Positions 1 to 6,171 of a stretch of 6,427 bases of DNA are shown here, piece by piece. Under the pieces are notes generated by a model. It saw only the letters and a program-made list of their open reading frames with translations, made no database searches and was not told the origin of the DNA. Position 1 is the first letter of the stretch. Each line of letters opens with the position of its first letter. The DNA comes from Candidatus Zhuqueibacterota bacterium. Lineage in GTDB: Bacteria; Zhuqueibacterota; Zhuqueibacteria; Thermofontimicrobiales; Thiofontviventaceae. A program made the translations under genes and the position numbers. The stretch lies in assembly GCA_014729735.1 (NCBI GenBank), contig WJJN01000738.1, positions 1-6,427 of the forward strand, written 5' to 3'.

Positions 1-76
1 AATTTTTTATTTAGGATAGCACTGTTTTTTGTTGTAAAATGTTACCGGACTTTAATTATGTTTTTATAAAAAAAAC

Positions 77-105
77 TTGACAATTTAGAAATTATGTTGT
101 ATTTT
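77..105 (+). promoter_or_regulatory. Predicted sigma-70-type promoter for gcvPB
   Basis: A perfect -35 hexamer TTGACA lies at 77-82, followed by a 17-base spacer and a -10-like TATTTT at 100-105, which matches the TATAAT consensus at 4 of 6 positions. Transcription would start near 112, giving a leader of about 40 bases before the gcvPB start at 152. The whole 1-151 stretch is very AT-rich, so the -10 match alone would mean little; the exact -35 and ideal spacing carry the call. If the organism uses a Bacteroidetes-type sigma factor, this promoter reading would not apply. Confidence 0.55.
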
Positions 106-151
106 AAAAAATTAAGTTCCAATAATAATTAGAGGATAAGGGAAGTAAAAT

Positions 152-1603
152 ATGTCTAAGCTTTTGTTTGAGTTAACTAAGGACGGAAAGAAAGGGCACT
201 ATATTCCGGATTGTCAAGTACCTGCTCGAAAGGCAGAAGAGCTTATACCGGAGAAGTATTTGCGTAAAAAGAAAGCCCGCATTCCTCAGTTAAACGAACC
301 GGAAGTTATGAGACATTTTGTAGAGCTTTCCACCAAGAATCACCATGTTGATAAAGGCTTTTATCCTCTTGGTTCCTGCACGATGAAGTATAATCCGAAA
401 ATTAATGAAAATTTGGGAAGATTATCCGGCATAAGTGATCTTCACCCGCTTCAAACCGAAGAATTGTCGCAATCCGGTTTGCAGATAATGTATGAATTAG
501 CTGATTATTTGAGCAAAATATCCGGCATGGCAGGTGTATCACTGCAACCGGCGGCAGGGGCGCACGGTGAGTTAACCGGGCTAAAATTGATTCGGGCATA
601 TCATGAAAGTAAGGGTGCTCCGCGAAAGAACGTATTGATCCCCGATTCCGCACACGGTACAAATCCTGCCAGTGTGACGATCACGGGTTATAAATCTGTT
701 CAGGTGAGTTCAAATGAGCGGGGATTGGTTGATCTGGACGATTTGGACCAGAAACTGAATGAAGATACTGCTGCGATCATGATAACAAATCCGAATACAT
801 TGGGACTATTTGAAACGGATTTAAGGCAAATCGTTTCAAAGGCGCATGAAGCAGGCGCTTTGGTTTATATGGATGGCGCAAACTTGAATGCATTAATGGG
901 CATCATCAGACCCGGGGACATTGGATTTGATGTTCTGCATTTCAATTTGCATAAAACGTTCTCTACTCCACATGGAGGAGGTGGACCGGGGGCAGGGCCT
1001 ATTGGGGTTTCTTCAAAATTAGTCGATTTCTTACCAGTACCAGTTATCAGGAAAGCGAGTTCTAAATTTTACCTGGATTATGAACAACCTCAATCCATAG
1101 GCAAGATTAGTACATTTTTCGGTAATTTTGGTGTTATGGTTCGTGCATATGTTTACATTCGAATGCTTGGTGAGAAAGGATTACGACGTGTTAGTGAAAA
1201 TGCGATCATAAACGCCAATTATTTGAAATCCAAGTTAGAAAAATATTATCTACTTCCTTATAAAAGCCCTGCAATGCATGAATTTGTATTATCAGGTGAA
1301 AAACAGAAGGCAAAAGGCGTAAAGACTCTCGATATTGCCAAACGATTGCTTGATTTCGGATTTCATGCTCCCACTATTTATTTCCCGCTAATTGTCAAAG
1401 AGGCAATGATGATCGAACCAACAGAAACAGAGTCGAAGCAAGCATTGGATCAGTTCATTGCTGCGATGGTTCAAATCGCCGAAGAAATAGAAGAGAATCC
1501 TGAAATTGTTACAAAAGCTCCGTCAACAACAGTTGTCTCCAGATTAGATGATGTGAAAGCTGTTAAAGAACCGAATATTAAATACAATTTTGATGCTGTT
1601 TAG
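152..1603 (+). CDS. gcvPB: Glycine dehydrogenase (decarboxylating) subunit 2, GcvPB
   Basis: This is the PLP-binding subunit of the split P-protein of the glycine cleavage system. With GcvPA it decarboxylates glycine and passes the aminomethyl group to the lipoyl arm of GcvH in the cytoplasm. The protein has 483 residues, the usual length for this subunit. Family motifs run in order: YPLGSCTMKYNPK (71-83), PAAGAHGE (133-140), DSAHGTNPAS (165-174), the PLP-ring aspartate in DGAN (D241), the Schiff-base lysine in LHK (K268) followed by the glycine-rich STPHGGGGPG (271-280), GFHAPTIYFP (403-412) and EPTETES (422-428). The ATG at 152 is chosen because a Shine-Dalgarno-like AAGGGAAG lies at 138-145, six bases upstream, and the N-terminus matches the family. 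No gcvPA or other glycine-cleavage gene is visible in the 151 bases upstream or downstream, so its partners must be elsewhere. No frameshift or missing active-site residue is seen. Confidence 0.96.
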   Translation: MSKLLFELTKDGKKGHYIPDCQVPARKAEELIPEKYLRKKKARIPQLNEPEVMRHFVELSTKNHHVDKGFYPLGSCTMKYNPKINENLGRLSGISDLHPLQTEELSQSGLQIMYELADYLSKISGMAGVSLQPAAGAHGELTGLKLIRAYHESKGAPRKNVLIPDSAHGTNPASVTITGYKSVQVSSNERGLVDLDDLDQKLNEDTAAIMITNPNTLGLFETDLRQIVSKAHEAGALVYMDGANLNALMGIIRPGDIGFDVLHFNLHKTFSTPHGGGGPGAGPIGVSSKLVDFLPVPVIRKASSKFYLDYEQPQSIGKISTFFGNFGVMVRAYVYIRMLGEKGLRRVSENAIINANYLKSKLEKYYLLPYKSPAMHEFVLSGEKQKAKGVKTLDIAKRLLDFGFHAPTIYFPLIVKEAMMIEPTETESKQALDQFIAAMVQIAEEIEENPEIVTKAPSTTVVSRLDDVKAVKEPNIKYNFDAV

Positions 1604-1663
1604 TTGTTAGTGATGCCCGCTTTTGGCAAAACTACGACGCATTATCATCACATTAACTACAAC
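1601..1663. repeat. Imperfect inverted repeat in the gcvPB / cyclase gap
   Basis: The arms are GTGATG (1610-1615) and CATCAC (1646-1651), a perfect 6-base match. Outside them, GTTA (1606-1609) can pair with TAAC (1654-1657) across a 2-base bulge, or TAGTT (1601-1605) with AACTA (1655-1659) across an internal loop. The loop is about 30 bases and contains a small TGCC/GGCA hairpin (1614-1617 with 1625-1628), which overlaps the end of the left arm. No T-run follows, so it does not look like an intrinsic terminator. It could be a regulatory RNA fold or operator, or chance. Confidence 0.25.
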
Positions 1664-1680
1664 TCAGGGATATTACACAG

Positions 1681-2628
1681 ATGAATAATGGTGTCGCAAA
1701 CTCAAAAGTCCTCGTGGTAGATGACGTACCGTTAAATCGAAAATTACAACAAGCGTATCTGGATGCTGTCGGATACGAAGTACTTTTGGCGCAAGATGGT
1801 GTGGAAGCATTACAACGGGTTGAAGAAGAAACTCCCGATTTAATTCTTCTCGACGTCATGATGCCTAAAATGAATGGCTTTCAGGTATGCCGGCGGTTGA
1901 AAAATAATGATACAACCCGTTTTATACCTGTTATAATGGTTACTGCTCTAAATGAAACCGAAGATAAAATCAAAGGCATTGAAGCCGGAGCGGACGATTT
2001 TATATGCAAGCCATTCAACAAATTGGAATTATTAGCTCGTGTCAAATCGCTATTGCGGATCAAACATCTGCATGATGAATTAGAAACAAAAATCAAAGAG
2101 CTAGAAGCAACTCAAAGAAAATTATATCAGTTGGCTATTACGGATGGCTTGACGCGTTTGCACAATTATCGCTATTTCAATGAACAGCTTTTGCATGAGT
2201 TGTCACGGGCAAAGCGGCATAACCTCCATGTGTCTGTGGCAATGATGGACATCGATTATTTTAAAACCTACAATGATACGCACGGGCATCCCGCCGGAGA
2301 CGAAGTGCTGAAAACTATCGCTGATTTATTGCGGACTAATATTCGTAAGATCGATGTGGCAGCCCGTTATGGTGGAGAGGAATTCGCTTTAATTCTGGTC
2401 GAAACTACGAAAGAATCTGCTTCTGTTGCAGCTAATAAAATAAATAAATTAATTGAAGATTATCAATTCGCTCATCAGGAAACGCAGCCAGGCGGAAATC
2501 TGACGATCAGTATGGGAGTTGCTTCGTTCCCTGATGATACTCAAAATCCGGAAATGTTGGTGACTTTAGCGGATAAGAGATTATATAAAGCTAAAGCACT
2601 CGGAAGAAACAGAGTCGTGTTGGATTAA
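1681..2628 (+). CDS. Response regulator with diguanylate cyclase output (REC-GGDEF)
   Basis: This protein of 315 residues is predicted to make c-di-GMP from two GTP when its receiver is phosphorylated. The REC domain (about 9-126) has the acidic pocket D14/D15, phospho-acceptor D58 (LLDVMMP), T88 and K110 before PF, so all switch residues are present. A short charged helix, probably a coiled coil (about 127-150), links it to the GGDEF domain (about 151-315). That domain opens with DGLTRLHN, carries the metal site at D190 (MDIDYFK), N198 and D207 for guanine binding, and the active-site signature GGEEF at 231-235. An RxxD inhibitory site (R222, D225) sits exactly five residues before GG, so product inhibition is expected. 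There are no membrane segments, so it should be cytoplasmic. The architecture is that of WspR-like cyclases; PleD has two receivers. AGGGA at 1666-1670, ten bases upstream, supports the start. The gene is almost joined to the kinase that follows, its likely phosphodonor. Confidence 0.93.
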   Translation: MNNGVANSKVLVVDDVPLNRKLQQAYLDAVGYEVLLAQDGVEALQRVEEETPDLILLDVMMPKMNGFQVCRRLKNNDTTRFIPVIMVTALNETEDKIKGIEAGADDFICKPFNKLELLARVKSLLRIKHLHDELETKIKELEATQRKLYQLAITDGLTRLHNYRYFNEQLLHELSRAKRHNLHVSVAMMDIDYFKTYNDTHGHPAGDEVLKTIADLLRTNIRKIDVAARYGGEEFALILVETTKESASVAANKINKLIEDYQFAHQETQPGGNLTISMGVASFPDDTQNPEMLVTLADKRLYKAKALGRNRVVLD

Positions 2629-2632
2629 TATT

Positions 2633-4120
2633 ATGAATACTAAAATTATTAAAACAAGATCGCTATTTTGGAACCTAATCGGAGTTGTTTTATTTGTTGC
2701 GCTCTTGCCATTAATGATCGGGGGAATATACCTGTTCAGCCAGATTCAGGCTGATACAGCCTCAATCGCCTTTTTTCTTGGTTTGGTAGTTTTTACGATT
2801 ATTTGCGCTTCTTTGGGATCATACTATATTTCCCTTAGAATTAAGAAGCCAATTACTCAGTTTACAAATAGTGCTACCGAAATAGCCAGGGGCAATTTTT
2901 CACACAAAGTAACGGTTCGTTCGTTTGGCGAAGTAGAACGATTGGCAAAATTATTCAACTACATGACGACGGAGCTTCGGAGACTCGACAAGATGAATTT
3001 GAACAAGATTATTACGGAAAAGCACAAAACTGAGACGATTATTAAAAATATTGCCGATGGAGTTATTGTAACTGATCCTGATAATAAAATTTTGGTTGTG
3101 AATTCTGTCGCCGAAAAGTGGTTTGATTTAAATGAAAAGGAAGTGCTGTATAATCCGGTAGAGAAATTTATCGATAAAAAAGAATTATTAGAGTTGGTCA
3201 CAAAAGTCCGGGATGAAGGGAATCATCACGACGAGACTGTGGAAATTGTGCTGCGACCGAGGAAGTTTAGAAAAGAGGTGATACTACAGGCGAAATCGGC
3301 ACAGGTCGTGAGCAACGACGGTTCACTAATCGGTATCGTTACGATCTTCCGTGATGTCACCAAAGAGAAAGAAATAGACCGAATGAAAACCGAACTTGTC
3401 TCTATGGTCGCACACGAATTAAGATCGCCGCTGACTTCGATAGCCGGTTTTAGCGAACTATTGCTCGATACCAGTATTAGCAAAGATCAATCTCAGGAAT
3501 ATGCAGAGATCATATTAAAAGAATCGAACCGCTTGGGAGAGTTGATCAACAAATTCCTTGATATTTCCAGAATCGAATCCGGGAAGAGCCAGTTGAGCAA
3601 AATGCCGTTGCATCTCGGCTATCTTGTAGAAAATATCCTGGAACTGAATATTTATCAGGCTGAGAAGAAAAACATCAAGGTCGAATGTGACATTCCTGAA
3701 GATTTGCCGCTTGTAAATATCGATAAAGAAATGATCGAAGAAGTTATATTGAACTTATTTTCAAATTCAGTAAAATACAGCCCCAAAAATACAAAAGTTG
3801 AAATCAAAATTGAAAAAAGAGAGGTAGAAGAAGACTTGGTGGTCGCTGTAAAAGATCACGGATACGGGATTTCAAAAGAGTCATTGCCTCAAATTTTTAA
3901 TAAATTTTATCGTGTTACAGATAACGATAAAGTGCGAGAAATTGGCGGATCAGGGTTGGGATTATCTCTGGTAAAAGAAATTGTCGAAATTCACGGTGGT
4001 AATGTCTGGGTGGAAAGCGAATTAGGAAAAGGCTCTACTTTCTACTTTTCACTTCCGATGTACGATGAATTTGATGATGATTCCTACATCCATGAAGTCG
4101 AAAGAGAAATGATTTATTAA
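2633..4120 (+). CDS. Membrane sensor histidine kinase (2TM-HAMP-PAS-HisKA-HATPase)
   Basis: This is a 495-residue kinase. Two hydrophobic segments (about 11-35 and 44-68) are joined by only some eight residues, so there is essentially no extracytoplasmic sensor domain. A HAMP linker follows (about 66-120; KKPI near 71-74). Next are a PAS domain with its C-terminal motif (about 128-245; ADGVIVTDPDNKI, later IFRDVTKEKE), the HisKA helix pair with phospho-acceptor H261 in HELRSPLT, and the ATPase domain: N-box N374/N378, G1 DHGYG (408-412), F-box around 422-426, G2 GGSGLGL (438-444). All catalytic motifs are intact. The H-box is of the PhoR/VicK-like class. An acidic, tyrosine-containing tail (about 477-495) extends past the ATPase fold. 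The start lies 4 bases after the cyclase stop with no clear Shine-Dalgarno, which suggests translational coupling. It probably phosphorylates the adjacent receiver-cyclase, the receiver of the next protein, or both. The PAS ligand cannot be read from the sequence. Confidence 0.94.
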   Translation: MNTKIIKTRSLFWNLIGVVLFVALLPLMIGGIYLFSQIQADTASIAFFLGLVVFTIICASLGSYYISLRIKKPITQFTNSATEIARGNFSHKVTVRSFGEVERLAKLFNYMTTELRRLDKMNLNKIITEKHKTETIIKNIADGVIVTDPDNKILVVNSVAEKWFDLNEKEVLYNPVEKFIDKKELLELVTKVRDEGNHHDETVEIVLRPRKFRKEVILQAKSAQVVSNDGSLIGIVTIFRDVTKEKEIDRMKTELVSMVAHELRSPLTSIAGFSELLLDTSISKDQSQEYAEIILKESNRLGELINKFLDISRIESGKSQLSKMPLHLGYLVENILELNIYQAEKKNIKVECDIPEDLPLVNIDKEMIEEVILNLFSNSVKYSPKNTKVEIKIEKREVEEDLVVAVKDHGYGISKESLPQIFNKFYRVTDNDKVREIGGSGLGLSLVKEIVEIHGGNVWVESELGKGSTFYFSLPMYDEFDDDSYIHEVEREMIY

Positions 4121-4129
4121 TAAAGTTCA

Positions 4130-4139
4130 GGTTGCAACC
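4130..4139. repeat. Ten-base perfect palindrome abutting the start codon at 4140
   Basis: GGTTGCAACC is its own reverse complement and ends at the base before the ATG at 4140. It occupies the position where a Shine-Dalgarno would normally sit; the only purine-rich bases are CAGG at 4128-4131. It could be a small operator, a short hairpin (three or four pairs) near the start, or coincidence. A few 10-base palindromes are expected by chance in a window of this size. Confidence 0.3.
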
Positions 4140-6167
4140 ATGACCACACGTGATGATAGATATTCTTCAAAAAAAGAGAACGGGATTTCCGATTTAGAGA
4201 ATTTCCTGTACGACCATATCTATAAAAGCGGGCAGTCGTCGATGTCTCTGGTAAACTCCAGGAGACAACGTGCCAGCAAAAAGACAATTTTGCTGATCGA
4301 CGATGATGCGGATATGCGGGAAATCGGACGGAAAATTATCATCTCGGCGGGTTATGAATTCATTTCCGCAAGTGATGGCGTGGAAGGACTGGATTTCATC
4401 CTGAAATACAAACCGGATTTGATCTTGCTGGACTTTATGATGCCCGGAATGAACGGCGCCGAAATCTTTCAAAGATTGGTTACCAGCCAGCGGTTCAAAC
4501 ATCTGGCTGATACACCGGTGATTATGCTGACAGCCAAATCCGAATATGAGATCGACCGCAGCGCTTTATTTGAAATGGGGCTTTCGGCGTTTTTGATCAA
4601 ACCATTCGGGCACCGGGAGCTGATAAATGTCATCGACAATGTATTCATTCTGAATCAGGTGCGACAGAAAAATAAAGAACTGGAACAGAAAATTCGCCGC
4701 ACCGAATACAAGTACCAGGATTTAATCGAAAATGCGAATGACTTGATTTTTACCCTGAATTTAAAGGGCGATTTCATGTTCATTAACCGTCGGTTGAGTA
4801 CATTGACCGGATTTACGCGCGAAGACTGGATGGCGCGGGGATTTTTCGATCTGGTTGCACCGGAAGATCGCGTGGAAGCCAGAAATAACTTCAACAAAAC
4901 ACTTAAAGGAAAAGCTCGCATTTTCGAAATGCGAATGATCTGCCAAAATGGTGTTCCGCTTTATTTATCCATGAATATCAATCCGATTTTTGAAAAGGGT
5001 GAGGTTGTTGGGGTTGTTGGCATTGCCCGGGATATTACCCGGCGCAAGAAATTGGAGCAGGAAATAATCGAGCTTAAGAATTTCAATGAAAGTATTATCC
5101 AAAGTATCGGTGCTGGATTGATAACGCTGGACCTGGAACGGAAGATCACGTCGTTCAATTCCGGAGCCGAGGAAGTGCTCGGTTGGAAAGCCGAAGAAGT
5201 GGTAGGCAGATATCTGGACGAAATTTTACCGGAGGAAGAAAGCAGAAAACTTTTGCCGGATATTATTTCCCCGGATCAATCTCTGCTTAATCGGGAAATG
5301 GAAATTTCAGCCAAAGACAAGCGAACTGTATTTATCGGCTTCACAATAACACCGCGTATCGATAATCATAATCTAAAAGTCGGAACGATTATTTCATTCC
5401 GTGATATTTCTCAGATCAAACAAATGCAGGCAGAAGTTTTTCGAATGGACCGGCTGGCGTCGCTGGGGGTTCTGGCATCCGGGATTGCACACGAAGTCAG
5501 AAATCCGCTGGCAGGAATTAAAACAATCGCACAGACGCTTGAAGAAGAATTCGAGGAATCGGATGTACGCCATGAATATCTTTCCCGGATAATCCGGCAG
5601 GTAAACCGGCTCGACGAGTTGCTGCGTACCCTGTTCTCATACGCCAGACCGCGAGAACCGATTCGCAAAAAGCATCAGCTCGAAGAGATCATCGAAGAGG
5701 TGTTCATCCTGATGGAGGATCGGTTCAAAAAGCGAAATATAGAATTTAAGAAACAATTAGCACCGAATTTACCATCGATTTACGTCGATTTTCATCAAAT
5801 TCAGCAGGTGTTCATTAATTTATTTTTAAATGGATTAGAAGCAATGCCGGATGGAGGCAAAATGGAGCTTCATGCGGATATAACGCAAACAGTAATCCAC
5901 ACATTAGATCGAAGGAAAAAAAGATTTCCTGTTAATAATAAAGAATCGAAATATGTCGCAGTAAAGATAAGTGATACTGGAATGGGAATTAAGCCTGAGG
6001 ACTTAAATTCGGTTTTCGATCCATTTTTCACCACAAAACCGCAGGGGGCTGGATTGGGTTTATCCATCGTTTACCGGATAATCGAAGAACATGAGGGCGA
6101 CATTCGGGTTGAAAGCAATATCGGACAGGGCACCACATTTACTGTGCTTTTGCCCATGGAGGAGTGA
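4140..6167 (+). CDS. Soluble histidine kinase with N-terminal receiver (REC-PAS-PAS-HisKA-HATPase)
   Basis: This 675-residue protein has no membrane segment. After a 47-residue polar, basic N-terminal extension comes a full receiver (about 48-168): acidic pocket D54/D55, phospho-acceptor D98 (LLDFMMPGMNG), T131 and K154. A charged helix (about 170-192) leads to PAS1 (about 192-302; C-terminal motif IARDITRRKKLE), then PAS2 (about 312-428; ISFRDISQIK). The kinase core has H451 in HEVRNPLAGI, the NtrB/AtoS/ZraS-like H-box, N-box N560/N564 (LFLNGLEAMP), G1 DTGMG (612-616), F-box DPFF (627-630) and G2 GAGLGL (636-641). A basic loop (about 583-602) lengthens the N-box to G1 interval. The receiver is at the N-terminus, as in kinases that take phosphorylation as input, and not at the C-terminus as in classical hybrids. 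The likely partner is the NtrC-like regulator 4 bases downstream. The start is uncertain: neither the ATG at 4140 nor the in-frame ATG at 4242 (M35) has a good ribosome site, but both keep the receiver whole. Confidence 0.93.
   Translation: MTTRDDRYSSKKENGISDLENFLYDHIYKSGQSSMSLVNSRRQRASKKTILLIDDDADMREIGRKIIISAGYEFISASDGVEGLDFILKYKPDLILLDFMMPGMNGAEIFQRLVTSQRFKHLADTPVIMLTAKSEYEIDRSALFEMGLSAFLIKPFGHRELINVIDNVFILNQVRQKNKELEQKIRRTEYKYQDLIENANDLIFTLNLKGDFMFINRRLSTLTGFTREDWMARGFFDLVAPEDRVEARNNFNKTLKGKARIFEMRMICQNGVPLYLSMNINPIFEKGEVVGVVGIARDITRRKKLEQEIIELKNFNESIIQSIGAGLITLDLERKITSFNSGAEEVLGWKAEEVVGRYLDEILPEEESRKLLPDIISPDQSLLNREMEISAKDKRTVFIGFTITPRIDNHNLKVGTIISFRDISQIKQMQAEVFRMDRLASLGVLASGIAHEVRNPLAGIKTIAQTLEEEFEESDVRHEYLSRIIRQVNRLDELLRTLFSYARPREPIRKKHQLEEIIEEVFILMEDRFKKRNIEFKKQLAPNLPSIYVDFHQIQQVFINLFLNGLEAMPDGGKMELHADITQTVIHTLDRRKKRFPVNNKESKYVAVKISDTGMGIKPEDLNSVFDPFFTTKPQGAGLGLSIVYRIIEEHEGDIRVESNIGQGTTFTVLLPMEE
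6158..6164 (+). promoter_or_regulatory. Strong Shine-Dalgarno for the downstream response regulator
   Basis: GGAGGAG lies inside the last codons of the preceding kinase gene, seven bases before the ATG at 6172. It is the best ribosome-binding site in the window and fixes the start of the partial gene. The kinase stop (6165-6167) falls between the site and the ATG, so the two genes are probably translationally coupled. Confidence 0.8.
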
Positions 6168-6171
6168 TTTT

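Noticed and set aside
1..69. Open frame from the left edge, possibly the end of an upstream gene such as gcvPA
   Set aside because: The 22 codons are AT-rich with a Phe/Leu-heavy product that does not look like a GcvPA C-terminus; chance opening in AT-rich DNA is more likely.
1..151. Glycine riboswitch upstream of gcvPB
   Set aside because: The stretch is nearly all A and T with no G-rich conserved core or paired stems of the riboswitch, and the predicted leader is only about 40 bases.
402..662. Antisense open frame inside gcvPB
   Set aside because: It lies wholly opposite well-conserved gcvPB motifs and the peptide resembles nothing I recognise; it is a shadow of the real frame.
1614..1628. 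Small TGCC/GGCA hairpin as terminator for gcvPB
   Set aside because: Only four base pairs, and no T-run after the stem.
1623..1640. Sigma-54 promoter (TTGGCA ... GC) before the cyclase
   Set aside because: The first GG and the downstream GC are 14 bases apart, where the class needs 12, and the -12 element is poor. A sigma-70 reading of TTGGCA also fails, since the nearest -10-like TATCAT leaves only a 14-base spacer.
4194..4502. Antisense open frame opposite the receiver of the soluble kinase
   Set aside because: Longest of the minus-strand frames (102 codons), but the + strand encodes an unmistakable receiver here, and the antisense peptide has no recognisable motif.
5401..5592. Second + strand open frame overlapping the HisKA region
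   Set aside because: The main frame carries H451 and the full kinase motif set; this is an out-of-frame shadow.
4140..6167. Classical hybrid histidine kinase
   Set aside because: The receiver is at the N-terminus and there is no C-terminal receiver or Hpt domain, so the classical hybrid relay layout does not apply.
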